Origin: Trichoplax adhaerens
Lineage: Eukaryota > Placozoa > Uniplacotomia > Trichoplacea > Trichoplacidae
Reading direction: 5' to 3'
Assembly: GCF_000150275.1 (NCBI RefSeq)
Contig: NW_002060943.1
Location: 7,386,066-7,450,065, forward strand
Length of the DNA stretch: 64,000 nt
Shown in pieces: positions 1-17,700 of this stretch. Numbering within the stretch: position 1 is the first letter of the stretch; every line of letters begins with the position of its first letter. Under the pieces are notes generated by a model. That model had not been told where the DNA came from, did no database searches, and saw nothing but the letters and a program-made list of their open reading frames with translations. The position numbers were made by a program, and so were the translations under genes.

Positions 1-119
1 GGAATTAATCGTTCAAAAATTAACATAAAGCATAACCTTTTGATGCAATATCTGTAATATCAACGGGTTTCATATGCTCTACTGCCTCATTAATATTAAT
101 ATTTCTGATTAGCCACTAG

Positions 120-3319
<3,200 letters not shown>

Positions 3320-3676
3320 AGTAATTGTTTTCCGTGTGTCGCGTCTTTCATTATGGTCTATAACAAGTTCTGGCGACTAATTTATTTTGAAATTATTACT
3401 TTTACATGAAGTTGCCAAAAAAATTTTAATACCACTTTTGATTCTCAAATGATTATAGATTGAGCGTGTTTATTACATTTCACAGCCGTTAAATTAAATA
3501 TATGTACTATGTGAAATACTTTGATACCGGTTTCTGTAAAAAGCCAGTAGTACGGATGTATTCGCATAATTAGGTTATTATAGTAAGTATATTTCCGAAA
3601 CATATTTGGAACAACCTGAAATTCACTACGGCACAGTTTGTATTTGTTACATAGAAATGCTTTAATATTGATGCAT
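3320..3676. other. Convergent intergenic spacer
   Basis: A 357-bp AT-rich gap between the stop of the ABCC4-like gene and the stop of MYG1, which are tail to tail. It presumably carries both 3' untranslated regions. I see no coding or repeat structure in it. Confidence 0.6.
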
Positions 3677-6600
3677 TTATCGAAATTGAAGAGCTTTGAT
3701 TGCCATTTCTAAAGCGCCTTCTTTTGTTTTGTTACCACCAATAAATCCACCCATATGAACAAAGATACAATCTTTGATCCCACTTTCATTACTTAAGTCG
3801 GCTTCCCGTAGTCCACGCCAGTTTTGAGGAAGCGACAATCTAGCATAAAAAATTTGTTCAACGATAAGCATAGATTTTAATCGATATTTTAGGCATTTTA
3901 AGCATATCGATCCACTTTACCTGTTTTCAAACCTCTTATGTCTTTCTGGCACACACTGTACTCTCCAATTGTTATTCTGATCCGAATATAAAACATATTT
4001 AAGCGTCGGATTGGTCTGCAATTTTTGTTCAATGACATATAAATGCTCTTTCCAAGGGCATCCACCATTTTCAAGTAGTATTATTTCTCCACTTTCATGA
4101 ATCTAAAATGAATCAAAACAAAAGCCGTTGACTTATGAGCTTCCCTCACAGTTTCTTTTGGTGATACAGAATAGAATACGACCGATCTACTTCTATAAGA
4201 ATGTAATAAAGTCAATATCGTGCGAATATGATATCAGTTCAAGACTTACTTGATGTCGATTCTTAACCGCAGCTTCAACGATTTCCCTAGCTGGATACCA
4301 AACATTGCAAAAGTATAAAATTTTATCTCGAAGTTCCGAGCCAACTAAATCCATTGCTTTAACAAATTCTTTCTAAGAGTAAAATTAGTCTAGTTAATAC
4401 CACCTTTATACAGTGATTCTTGTAACCATAGCAAGAATGTGAATGATGGTTAGTACATTGTGTAATACAATATTTATCGTAGATTATGAAATGTTACAAT
4501 TGACTTTAACGAGATGTCCTACTATATAGTGTGATAGTATGATAACTCGATTTAGATAAATGCGTTCTCGAAGATACGCCAATTCTTATCAGAGATAAAT
4601 ATGAGCTTTACAACATTTTTAGGCCATTACTAATTGAAAATATTATCTATTTTATTCATACATGAATATTATTAGACTATGATAAATTCCTAAATTTAAC
4701 TCCGATTAACTATGCATATACTGTCGTGTAATAAAAGTATATCAGATTATGTCTCATTAGCTTTTAAATAGTATTGGCATAAATGAGATAACTTATAACT
4801 AGGAACAGTCGCACTTGGGGTAGTGTGTCACTAAAATAAGTTGCGAACTACCGAATGCACTCACCAACGGATTAATCTATAGTAGTGGGTAGCATTTAAA
4901 ATATCTTCAAGCTAAGCTATAGTCTATCAGCTTTCCTAACTAATTAGCTTTCTTCTAGACATTACTAGTGAAGTAATTACCTTATCGTAAATAGCCCTCA
5001 GTTATAGTTAAAATTTGTTGCGAGATCTACTTTACATGTGATAAAATAGCAGCGATTTAACGTCGATAATTTTTTTCCAAAAATCATATCACCGTAGTAG
5101 ATGTGAAACGAATGAAAGAGTAATAAACGAAACAATGCATACAATAGCTAGGCATACATAAATTTCTATATTCGCAATATACTGTAATGATTAGAGCAAT
5201 AAAATAAAGATATTACGATAACATCAAGAAAGATATCTTCGCGTAGGTACGTAATGATAATAAATTATGAAAATTAGACAGATCTATATTGCATTAAAGT
5301 CTGCCTAAAAAATTTAAATTAATTAGTCAATTGTATGTGGTTGACAGTGACGTACATCAGGTAGTGGTTGCTTGCAATTCCATGCAGGATTTAGATGGCT
5401 TACACGAGCACTGACGCCAGTTGTAATTAAATACCTGTTGAATGGAAGTTCAGAACGCATGAAAATGTTATCTTAATAAGAGGAAATAGAGATATAGAAT
5501 AGATATCTAAATAATATATTGTATATACACATACTTCGAATATTGTTACTGGATAATTGAGTAGTGCACGCTTAAGCGAATTAATGGAATAAATACATCG
5601 CCGGTATAATAGATAAAGGTATTCCAAATTCTAACACAAGCAGTAGAATTGTAATAGCAACACCTATTGTAAATATTTTTACACTTACTGGTTTTAAACT
5701 AAATAAGACAATTTACGTAAGTAATTGTATTTCTAGTCATCATGCTAAAGATCATCTTGTGCACTGTAAATGTAAAATTATACAGGTACATCTAAACAAA
5801 GCACATCAGTAAAAGTACAACTATAGTAGTCTCCTAAAATTAATAAACACTACCTCGCCGTTTCCTCCGTTTGAGAAATTCCATTGTCAATGGCATCAAT
5901 CTCCTCCAAGAAATTTTCATATACTTTATCGTAAATGATATTTAATACGTTTGAATCCAATTCTCTATTAGCGATTTCTGTAATAACGCGACGGCCATAA
6001 TGCAGGTAAATTAAACCGGCACTACTTAATTTCGTTTGATAATTGAGAGAACCCAGAGATTGCATAGTTCCATCGAAGGTTCTAAATTATTTGTTATATA
6101 AAAATTTAAATCGACTCTGCTAACGCATTATAGGTGTGTGTACGCACATATATTACATGCAGTACTTTAAATAGTATATTGAAAGTTTATGTGTTTTATC
6201 CTAGAGTTTAATATCCAATATTTTTGCTGCAACCACTATCAAGTATGATACAGTAAAATGAGAAATACTTTTGCTATATTCAGGGTTAGGCAGCTCATTG
6301 CAAAATCGCCTAATCCGATTACAAAGCGCGTGTTGACAGAGCTGGTAATTAAAATCTTGGCTTTAGTATTGTACAAGATCTACAGTATGTTATTGTAACA
6401 TACTGTACGTACTGTACTTAAGCAAATTTTTCTGTAAAGTACACTGTACAAGTTAGTAGTATGAATTTGTAATCACGATCGGAAATGATACATTTCTTAA
6501 ATAGTCGTAATTTAGGCTGTTGTTAGATAAATTTAAGACATTATATGGAATTGTTCAACATTATCAATCTACCTTTGGTGATGATCATAACGATTTTTAT

Positions 6601-6811
6601 CATGATCATATATCCCACCGACATCGACAACGATATCACAGGTATCCAGCAATTTTTCATCGCGAGTGCGAATAACTTCAGCTGATGTATATTCAGGAAG
6701 TGTTTTCAGCATGTAGCAGGCAAGAGCCTCATCACAGTGAAATGTTCCATTGTGTGTACCAATTTTTTTCCCCATAGCATACGTTTTTTGCCTTTTAGGC
6801 ATAGAATACAT
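3677..6811 (-). CDS. MYG1: MYG1 family exonuclease (UPF0160), six exons
   Basis: MYG1 is a DHH-type 3'-5' RNA exonuclease acting in mitochondria and nucleus/nucleolus (known for the family). Exons in transcription order: 6811-6573, 6081-5854, 5434-5356, 4372-4250, 4102-3921, 3839-3677; total 1,014 nt, 337 aa, in frame, close to the usual size. The N-terminus carries [16 protein letters not shown] (residues 17-32, putative metal ligands H20, H25, D27) and the VVDVGG...YDHHQR block (residues 61-80). Later landmarks are [28 protein letters not shown] and [10 protein letters not shown], all family hallmarks. I chose the first Met at 6811; in-frame Mets at 6802 and 6775 are alternatives, and a short targeting peptide is possible. 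The third intron (4373-5355) is about 1 kb with no visible content. The 5' end faces PBRM1 head to head. Confidence 0.93.
6381..6407. repeat. Short inverted repeat in MYG1 intron 1
   Basis: Perfect 12-bp arms TACAGTATGTTA / TAACATACTGTA separated by 3 nt, able to form a hairpin. The arm resembles the ACAGTAC-type motifs that dominate the minisatellite at 7431-8330, so it may be a dispersed relative. Confidence 0.7.
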
Positions 6812-7430
6812 ACTAGAGAAGAATACAGGCAGAGCAGTAGCAGGTCTTTTAGCACTTAGGGATGTAACTGTTAAACCGTATCGCCAGATAGAGCCTATAC
6901 GATGAATTATGAAAGTGTGTCAGTATTATCTTATATTGATTTTTGTTTGCTTAATAAGTATGTACAATTTGCACAAGTCTCGATTGCAAGATGCGATTGG
7001 TCTGCAGAATATATAAAGTTCTAGAAGCTATCAGCGGTCTCGAAACTGTGCAGTGCTTACATGCAGTAATAATCCTAATTAATTAAATATTAAGTATTCT
7101 ATAATTAATTTAGAGTGCACCAGCTATACTGGTGTAAATTGTAAGTTAATATCAGAAGCAGCTCATCGATTTGACAATTTAAAGATTTTATGTTCAGTAC
7201 CACTTGCCTCTCACAATTGCAAATTGAATGAGTTCCGTGTTGGGAATCAGAGTCGTATTCGAGTTGCAGCGAAATAGAGATAACCTTTAATAATTTCGAG
7301 GCAAATATTAGCAGCAATGATGGCAAATCAGTATACTCGTATTGTACACTTAAATGCACATGCTAGTCAATCTCTTACCCTTTTTTTACTGTGATGGAAA
7401 ATTTCTGCAAATGTAAGCATAATATTTGGC

Positions 7431-8045
7431 CGTCCAGTGTCCAGTGTCCATGCCACTGCCACTTGACAACTCAACCGACATTGTCAGTTGTACACTCACA
7501 GTGTACAGTACAGTACTGTATGACGGTAGCTTTTACGCTCTGTACTGTACTGTACTGTACTATAAGCGTACAGTACATTTCACTCAGATAGAGATACTGT
7601 ACACTGTACAGTGTACAGTACACTATCTCTACCGTCCAGTGTCCAGTGTCCATGCCACTGCTACTTGCCTGACTGGCGGCGACGTCGCACTGACAACTCA
7701 ACCGACATCGTCAGTTGTACTGTACAGTATGACGGTAGCTTTTACGCTCTGTAGTACTGTAAGCGTACAGTACATTTCACTCAGATAGAGATACTGTACA
7801 CTGTACAGTGTACAGTACAGTATCTCTACCGTCCAGTGTCCAGTGTCCATGCCACTGCCACTTGCCTGACTGGCGGCGACGTCGCACTGACAACTCAACC
7901 GACATCGTCAGTCGTACAGTACAGTACAGTACTGTACTGTACAGTATGACGGTAGCTTTTACGCTCTGTACTGTCAGCGTACAGTACATTTCACTCAGAC
8001 AAGATACTGTACACTGTACAGTGTACAGTACAGTATCTCTATCAA
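7431..8045. repeat. Palindrome-rich ~200-bp minisatellite, three copies
   Basis: Tandem units start CGTCCAGTGTCCAGTGTCC at about 7431, 7633 and 7830 (spacings 202 and 197 bp). Each unit has a GC-richer arm, a GTACAGTAC tract whose length varies between copies, the segment TATGACGGTAGCTTTTACGC, and a closing near-palindrome beginning AGAGATACTGTACAC that contains a perfect 24-bp palindrome built from ACTGTACACTGT and its complement. Copies two and three also share a TGACTGGCGGCGACGTCGCA segment absent from copy one. The short open frames crossing the array on both strands are repeat by-products. Confidence 0.92.
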
Positions 8046-8120
8046 CCATCATGGAACAGTACAGAACTGTACAGTATCTGTAGTTTCAACCACCAGGTGC
8101 ACGAAAATTCAATCAATGGT

Positions 8121-8330
8121 CTACAGTACAGTACTGTACTGTTCTGTACAGTATAGTGTACGGTACTGTATTGCACCGTACTGTACTGTACTGTACAGTC
8201 ACTAGCTTACAGTACAGTACAGTACGATACTGCACACTCAAAGACAGATCTTTAGCGGAAGCCCATGTCCTTCATGACTACAGTATAAAAAAAGTACTGT
8301 ACTGTACCAATGTACTGTACAATTAGCTGT
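8121..8330. repeat. GTACAGTAC / GTACTGTAC hairpin tracts
   Basis: Downstream of the minisatellite are several short runs of the pentamer ACAGT turning into its complement ACTGT, for example near 8125-8210, 8211-8232 and 8294-8320. Each is close to perfectly palindromic. They share sequence with the tracts inside the 7431-8045 units and look like scattered fragments of the same element. Confidence 0.75.
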
Positions 8331-8714
8331 TGGCTGCTGTGCAGGCAGCGTATCAAGAAGTATCAAGTAGGAGAAATCGAGTCCGGCCGCTTGAAGTCCG
8401 GTACGATAGGATTGGTGATACTGTTGCAACAATCGCTGTACAGAAAGTCAAGTGGAGCAAAACTTTCAAAGTTCACAACCGCGAAACTAAAAAAAAAATT
8501 GAATTAATAATATAATACAGTACTATAGCATCTAGCATCTTTTCTTCTAGAAGTTTGGATAGCACGTTGCATGACGATTGAAATACAACCTGCTTCATTG
8601 TATTATCGATTAAAGTAACTTGAGCATTTGGGTAACTATTGACGGTGTATTGGTAGCGCCAATTGGCATTGCTAACGACCTTTTCAGGCAGGAAGAGCTG
8701 TTTCGATCGAAACC

Positions 8715-11700
8715 ATGGACATACAAGAAACTAGTAGCAGTAAAAGAAAACAAACTAATAGCACTGAAGAGGTTGATGCTAAGCAGAAAAGAAGGAAATT
8801 GACCCATACTGAAACTAATTCTAATTATGTAAGCGAGATTTTGATTGAACTGTTCAAAGCCTTCAAGATACAACGAACATGAACTGATTTGAAAGCTAGC
8901 CAATGACTTGTGTTATTTCCAAATGGTCAATTTTAACTTTTAAATTAAAGATTTACACTAGTAATCGTATACATTGTCAAGATGTATTACATTTCAATAT
9001 TATATGGGTATCATACGTAAGAAGTTGTTTAAGGTAGTTGTATTTAATCTACAATTACTACGTAGAAATCATCACCTGTAAAAGGAGTCATGCACTTACT
9101 TACAGTATTTATTAGTCATTCATGTTGTATCATAGTCTTCAGTTGTATAGAATTCTATTGTTTGGCTAGCGTTGACTCTGCAATACTGTATGTGGATTTG
9201 ACACAGACATTGGACACCGGTTGACTGTATGATCTTCAAACAGTGATGTTTAAAAATTTTTTCATTGAAACTTTTCTTTTTGATAAATAGTACAAATAAT
9301 ATTTACTCCATAATGACTTTGTTAACACAAAATCGATGGGGATTTACCGCAATCAATTGAAAGTCCAATTTTCTTTTCGACGTTTTCTACTTCTATCTAT
9401 TTGTGGTGCAGTAAAGCAAATTGCAATCATTTGCGCGCTTGATAGATCGTTGTGATTTTTTTTTTCTTCGGCTTTATTCATTATCACTTCACGCAATGGC
9501 TTCGTATTATCTTTCCCTTTGTTGAAATTTTGGGTTCCTTTGAGTACGTCGCTTCAATGAATTTTGCTCTAATAAGAGCAATGATTGCAAATCGTAAAGT
9601 ATTTGCCATTTTCAGTGGCCATGTTGGTTTAAGATTAGATATGTTAAATGACTGTAAAGGAAAAAATTACTTTCGATCCATGCATCGATTTTGAATTGAC
9701 AACTGGCTGATTATTGCGACATAATATTTACAAAGAGAAATTAAAGTCGTCAGTTATGTCAGTAACAAGTGTGCAACGCTTGTAATTTAAGCTGCACTAC
9801 GTTTGACATGGAAGACACGTTTGGTCTATATCTCAATGAGAAGAGGCAGTATTAAGTTGTCCACTTCAATGCCAGTTGTAGGAAGTTTTTATATCTTTCA
9901 GTATACTTTTCTTTGGCATAGTTTTAGCGAATTTTGCCACAAGAGAGCAATGATTGTAAATCGGAAATGATTTATACTCTGTATTTTTGCTAAGAATCAA
10001 AGAAAAAGATGGGTAACTTTAACATGCAATGGGTTTACCATAAAATTCGAAGGGAAGAGTAATGACGAAAGTATTCAATATCAAGTTTCAAAAGTGGTCG
10101 TAGCAATTTCTATACTTTTCAATACATCTTAGCGTCACATTCCCCTTCAGTGAATTTTGCTCCAACAGCAATCGAAAAAATATTAGCATTTTTTGTCATC
10201 ATTTGGCTAGTAATAAATGAATTGGTGTTGTAAATTGTATAACATGGACACAAAATAAGGATTTACTGTTAATTCCAATAAGGAGCAATAACTGAGCATT
10301 GAATAGTAACTTTTAAAAGTGGTTGCGGCAATTTTCATGCCTTTCGATACACGTTGGCGTTCTAGTTTCGCTTCAGTAAATTTTTCTCTATGAGCAATGA
10401 TTGCAAATCAAAAATTTCAGCGTTTTATTGTCATTTGGCTAGCAATGAATGAATTGATGTTGTAAAATGCACAACACCGACGCAGAATAAGTGTTTACTA
10501 CTATCTTAATTCCAATGAGAGAACTGAGTGTTTACATAGTAAGCTTTAATGGTGGTTATAGTAATTTTCATGCCCTTTAAAACATGTTGACGTCGTAGTT
10601 CGCTTCAGTGAATTTTTCTCTAATAGCAAGAATTGCAAATCGAAATATCGGCGCTTTATCGTCATTTGGCTAGCGATAAATGAATAGATGTTCTAAATTT
10701 GTACGACATTAAGGAAAAATATATGTTGATCATTAGTTTCAAAGAGAAGAGCTAATGATTCTATGTTAATATTGTTAAGTAATAAGTTTCAAAAGTCGCT
10801 TCAACCATTTTTGCTCGCAGAAAAATGATTACAAATCGGGAAATATCGACGCTTTATCGTCATTTGGGTAGTGATAAATGAATAGAAATTACTCAAAGTT
10901 GAATATACATATTTGTTTTTCATAATTCTCAAGAATCAATAATTAAATGTTAAGTAATAGTTTAAAAATGACTGTAACAATTTTTATACCTTTCAATACA
11001 TCTTTTCTTAGCGTCGCAGTCTCGCTTCAATAAATTTGTTCTTAAGAGGAATAATTGCACATCAGAAAATGATCATCTCTTTCATGAATCAAGTCTTATT
11101 AACTGTAAATTGTATCTAAAATTTCATCTTAGATACAATTTGGAATAGTCAGAACATATCAACTTAATCAGCAGGATAATAATTTAAATGATTGATATAT
11201 ACGTACATCCTAAATTGCTTAATTTAATGCTGCCCTTGGGATAAAGTAACAGTACATACATAGTCATGTGTGTATGTTTGCAGTAGGGTTAGCTCTTAAA
11301 CTTTAGAATAATCTTGTAATCTATCAAATTAGCCAATCATTTAAATGACCTACCTTGCATATAGGCTGCTGAATGCAGACATTATTAACTAAGCTTACCT
11401 TACTGTTTCATGCTGAGAATTTCTTGGCTCGCTTTGTATCACTTAAATAAGATTTATGTTTTTGTTGATATTGTCTTTTTTAACCATCCACTACGATCGT
11501 TATTTTATCTACTTTTTTACTACAAAATAAACGATATAAATTAGTTAAATTGCTTACATTAGGTAGTAACCTGATACTATTTTTACAGAGAATTCATTAA
11601 AATACGTACAGTATAGAAAGAGCGAAATCATGCACGCATTATTGAAATTTTTTAAGCTGGTTATCAACGTTGTGTGGTCAAACTGATTCACCAGTGTGTG

Positions 11701-14700
11701 CAATAATTCATTAGTGTATTGCGTAAGTGGTTATCTTCTCCAGTGTTTTATTAGCAATTGAATCATATAAGAACTAATCATATAGTCGCTGCAGTATAAT
11801 GATAATATAAAATGAAGCCTTTCCACTGGTGACCTTGTTAATTTCAGCGATACAGATTTACGTAAACTACGATTTATAGCAGCGGTTCTTCACTATCTTT
11901 ATTTCATATTTGTAACAATTTCTTAAATAACGATTGTACGATGAGAGAATTATTGATATAACTAAAAGAGAGATACTGCAATTTTTATTAACTAAATAAC
12001 GCAGCCATAAGTTTCTATGATCTTGCTATAAAGCTAGTAGAAAAACGCCTTCGATTTCAGTACCATAAATGTGTTGAAAGACTTAGTATTGCTTATGCAG
12101 TAGCTCACGTATTCATTTTCAATACTCAATAATTGCTTTACTTGCACTTTCTATGCTAGATTGAAGAATTTAACAATAAAGGTAATGCGACCGTTTCTGG
12201 TAATAGCAAAAGTACTATGAGAAAGCTTATAAATGACGTCCGACAACTAAAAGATGATACCGGTAGATTAATTTGTGAGATGTTTATCGAGCTGCCTTCA
12301 CAAGAGGTAAGACCATATCAATAATGCAGCACTTGCATAGCTATTGGTACGGCTTCATTTTAAATTTGTAATCGAACTACACTTTAGCTCAGTACACTCC
12401 TAGAATACTGTAGGTAGTCGTTGATATCCGTATCAGATCTTAATTGCAGGAGAAATATTTAATAAAAATCTTTGTTTCAAGTTGCATTCTGCGAATCATA
12501 ACAACGACATTAGTGCACAAGACAGTAATAATATAAATAACTAAAATTGAGTGATTATATTATTAATAAGCCAATCTTTATTAACAAATGCTGCACTAAG
12601 TGTAAATACAATATCTCTGGTAGGGGATTGTGAGATAAATAATTCGGTATTGCTGTGTACAGTACTCACTTAATAGTCGGCTCACAACTGTATAAGTCTA
12701 TTATTAGATGATGTTTGATTTATATTATGTCGCGTAAAAGCTAATCAATTTGTAATGCTTATACTATATATTTTATTTAATGGTCACTGTATCGCTTGCG
12801 AACTTCCTAGGAATATCCTGACTACTATGTTATTATAAAGGAGCCAATCGATCTTACCATCATAGATCGACGCCTTAAGGTAATACTAGTGATTAGTAAC
12901 GAATCTACAACTTGATTAGATTTAAATAAAATACTTAAATATCATATAGGTACCATCCTCATAAAAGCCAAGTATTGATATTGTCATTGTAATTATGAAA
13001 TTTTGAACTCATTAACATCATCTGAATAATTGTTTTGCTTTCATCAGGGAGGACACTATAGAGACTTATTAGGATTGCGAGACGATCTTCTTCTAATGAT
13101 TAAAAATGCTCATAAATTCAACCAACCTGGTTCGTCTATCTACCAAGTTAGTATTGTGATGGCCATAACATGTAGACATATTTGGGTTTTGTAATTGGTA
13201 TTGTAGTTTCTTAATGTAAGATTTTAAGCGATTAAGAGGGAATATCGTGAATGTGCCAGTCAAGCATTGTATATAGATTACACAGTTTGGATGTCGTGTT
13301 GCAATTGTCTTATGGCTAAAACAGCAATGCTATAGTGGCGTCATTACTTAGTGTGCATAGTACTTTGTTAGTATTATAAGTAGGGTTTGTTAATGTTTTG
13401 TTTTATCGATTTAATGTTGATCGTTTTGAACCGTTCGGACTGTACTGTTACTGATTACAGCCATTTAAAAATAAAGCTTGTTCTGGTATATAATGTTAAA
13501 CAAATTTTACTTATCATTTATGATGATACATTCCTTGCAGTATTCATGGCTTTTAAATTTAATTTATGCAACAAAATTTTATATTGTATAATCTTGCATT
13601 GTATATAATGATCTAACCATGATAAGTTGCCGTAGCAATAACTAATCGAGTACTAAAAATTTATTACAAGGATGCTACAATTATTAAGAAAAGCGTAAAT
13701 GTGTTTTGCAACAAGCTTCAAAGTGCCAGTGGAGAGCAATCAATTTCAAGTAGAGCTTCGACTACGTAAGTAAATAATGACAAAGAGTTTGAAATTAATG
13801 TCGTGTCGAAATTATTACTAACTAGGTTCTAAAATAGTGATCCTTAATTTCGAAGTAATTTATTTGTAAATATCGTGAAGCATTAATGTTGAATTAAAAT
13901 TATATTTTTCAGTGTTAGTGAAGAAGCTTCATCGGTTGCTAATGCGTCCGAGGTAATGCTACAGAACGTGCTAATAGTATTAGCCATTGCAGTCATATTT
14001 ATTAATTTTTTGTAACTTTAGGACGAGAAAAAGGAAGAAGTAAACATATACTTTACATTATACGATACAGTAACAGAATTTATCAATTCTAATGATCAAA
14101 GTTTGTCAGATGAACTCACCAAGTTGCCATCCAAAAAGTTCGTTTAAGAATCTAATTATCATTCAATAAATCTAATTGCTGTATTGAGAAAATTCTCATC
14201 AAGTCAACAGCATTTAAAGCAAGTTTTTCTTTACCAATAGGGCAAACCGAGCATATTACGAAGTGGTGAAAAATCCCTTAAGTTTATTCAAAATTCAATC
14301 AAGACTACGAGTAAGTAATTAAATAAAATGATGGTTGTTATTGTAAGTAGTTAGGCATTGTTAGTGAAACTATTAGAGTTACTTTACGTTAAAAAGTTGG
14401 TAAGTAATTACTTAGTAAGGTTTAAAAAATAAAGAATTTGTTTTAAAGTTTATTTCGTAATGTTATTCTTACAGGCAAACTATTATGATAAACTGGAGAA
14501 GTTGTATGATGATTTAGATCTCACTTTGCAAAATGCTCAACTCGTTAATGAATCTTCTTCCAAAGTATATAAGGTAGATATCTTTGCAAAACTTGCAATT
14601 TGTTAATTTTTTATCATGATAGACTTTAATTTGTCATGTTAGTGGACGAGTTACTTAATTACCGTAAATGCAACAATCTATAGGATGCGACTAAATTAAG

Positions 14701-17700
14701 GTCCATACTCAAGGGGAAATACCGAACTTTGTCAAAGGTCTATTTATCGCGTAATTTATAATATTCTTTGAAACTATTTATATCACTGTTTCTGACTGAC
14801 TGTCATCAACACTTTCGTGAGATAGTTAGGAGAGATGCATCAAAGTCCGAAAAAAGACAATAATTCAACTTCATCTATAACCGATCCTGGTGAAAGTATT
14901 GCAGGTTTAGATAATGAAATAGTCCAACTAATAAATTTCTTAAATATGAAATCAAATTTTACGTAATTATAGTATCATAATCGAATAATATATGGAGAGA
15001 CAATTATTATTTTTAGAAAGTGATACCAACGACAGCACTAAAAAAATGGCTTTGAAAAAACTGTTGAAGCAATTATTTAAAGTCATAGTTACGAAAAAGG
15101 TGGACCTATTTCGTTGTCTACTGCATTATTTTAATTTGCGAACCTTTTCTTGAAAATTAATAATCCTTTGCTTTTATTTAAATTTTGATAGGATAAGAGC
15201 GGTAGACTTCTTTGTGATATTTTTTGGAAATTACCGTCAAAAAAGGTTACACTATTATGATTATTTATACATCATCTACTCACTTTTAGACTTGTCAAAT
15301 TACCCCTATATTTATACTCGTGTCTGGCTTATTTAGACTGCCAGCTCTCACATGTTTGAATTCTGTAAGGGTCAAGGCACTAACATTTCATTTGCTTTTT
15401 TGATACAACAACCTAGACGTACCCATCGTACTACAGCGTCATAAAAAAACCAATTGATTTAACTCAAATCGAAAGAAGAATCAAATTGTGCAAGGTTTGA
15501 CTTCTTATTTTATTATGGTGATGATTCTTGGTTTTAATTCCGATATTTGTTGCACCTTTAACAGTATGATAGTGAAGAAGGTCTGCTAGACGATTTCAAA
15601 TTAATGTTTGATAACGCAAAAACTTTTAATGAGGAAGGATCTCAAATTTATGAAGTAAGCCATAGCCTTAAAATTCGAAGTTTAATACGTTGGACGATTT
15701 GGTAGCTAATTGATCAATTTATTGTTATAGGATGCATTAGACCTTGAAAGGCTTCTCTTAAGCAAACATAACAATTTAAAATTAAGTAGGCATCATCTGT
15801 CACAGTATTCGAACGTTTATAATTATATTTCATACTACTTGATGACTGAACCTCGCTAATACTGTTAAAATTTTTGTTGTGTATTATACTAAAAATGCAT
15901 AAGTAGAATCAAGTGGAAGCAATACCCCAATCAAATCTGCACGACATGGTAAAATGAATAGCAGGTAACATGGCAATTAGATACATGAGATTATATTTTT
16001 ACTCTATGTAATACTGATTTTTCTCTTGACGCGTATAATTTATGTAGGATTTTACCTAATGATACTTCAACCAATGGACGAATAAATGTGATCCTAGATG
16101 CAATAGATGACTATACTGTATGTTAATATTGCTATAGAATAAAAATATCTTACAGATTAGTATATGATTGGTTTTCGTCGTATGCAGGATGAAAGTGGAG
16201 CAAATATCTCAGAACCCTTCCTAGAATTACCTTCGCGATCGGTTAGTTATTTTCAAATTATTCATTTTCTATGGGGTGGTGTGAAACTTACCATTTTTTG
16301 AATAGGAATATCCGGATTATTATGATGTAGTCACCAAACCTATAGATATCGCAATGGTTAAAGCTAAAAATGACGCTGATGAGGTATCTTACCGATATTC
16401 ATCTTTGTTTATATGGGTGCAAGATACTGTAAAAATCTTTTAAATTGACAGTATTGGGGATATCTGGAGTTTAATAATATTTTGTGTAAAAACAGACGTC
16501 GTATCAGTCATCAAATGTTATGTAATGAAATAAAAATACTAAAGCGTCCTTTTCTAATTAATTAATTTTAAGTATGGCTCCATTGAAGATGCAGTATCTG
16601 ATTTGCTATTAGTGTTTGAAAATTCTTGCAAGTACAATGACCCCGAATCACAAATATACAAGGTATATCGTAATTTATTTTATTGACTACAAATTAGTTA
16701 GCTAATATTGCGTTACCGAATTTTATATTAATAGGATGCCTTAAAATTGCATGACTTCGTAGTAGCAAAGCAAATAGAACTTGAAGGTATAGATACTTTA
16801 ATTAAGGTGTCGATCGAAACTAATGCTTAATTAGATAATATTTATCACTGCTCCTATATAGGTCGTGGGAATTGCACTATTCCTAATGTTAGTATCGCTA
16901 TGCAAGATCTTCTTCAGATGATATTCGGCTCTTTAGTAACAACCAAGGTAGAAGAATAGGCTGAGAATTAATATTTTAGTAAAACGTATTCCACTTTTAA
17001 TTAGAGTTTTGACTGTACAATCAATAGATTGGATCACATAGTCCTTATCGCTCAATTGTTGAATTCAGTCGTCGTCGAAAGAGTAAAGACCAAAAGAAGT
17101 AAGTTGACTTTACACCAACAATACTATTTCAAATTTTTTTGTTAACGTTGCCATAAATTAGATTCACTTCGTCTGTAAATAGTGCTCCTAAGTTAGATCT
17201 AAGTGAAATATGGGAAATGCTCAGAAAGGTAAACATGTAACAGACACATTTCTAAAGTCGTTGCTAAATAAAAATATTGAAGTTTTCACTTGCCCTTGAT
17301 CCTTCTGTATTTAGAAGGAATATCGAAGTCTAAATAAACTTCAGAAAGACCTGTTCTCTATCATAGTGGACGTTCGCAAGAATGTTGGCTTAGACTCGCA
17401 GGTATGCGCATACTACTTTAAAGTATATTACTTGGCAAGGTATCAACTTACTCACAAAAAGGATTTGTTCAGAATCATTTTATAAAGACTTTTAAATGAA
17501 ATTTACGGTTTTCTTGTAACTCATCAATGATGTATAATTGTCTAGCATTATGCGGACGCAGTGCATTTGCAAAAGCTTTTCATACAAGAACGCGATCGCC
17601 TTAGTGATGAACGCCTACAATCAGTGGCCTTAAATTACACTTTAATGAAGTTGGAAACCGAGTTAAATGAGGAAAAAGCAGCAAATAAAGAAGCGAATAA

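Larger units (their letters stand above)
6812..8714. promoter_or_regulatory. Head-to-head spacer between MYG1 and PBRM1
   Basis: The start codons of MYG1 (-) and PBRM1 (+) face each other across 1.9 kb, so both promoters should lie here; this is inferred from gene orientation. I cannot point to a TATA box or defined transcription-factor site. The spacer contains the palindromic minisatellite at 7431-8045 and further GTAC-rich tracts to 8330. Between 8330 and 8515 there is a 61-codon open frame without an ATG start, of higher GC than its surroundings, that I cannot assign. Confidence 0.45.

Noticed and set aside
7471-8083. Five overlapping 66-120-codon open frames on both strands
   Set aside because: They are the minisatellite read in several frames; nearly the same peptide appears on both strands because the DNA is palindromic.
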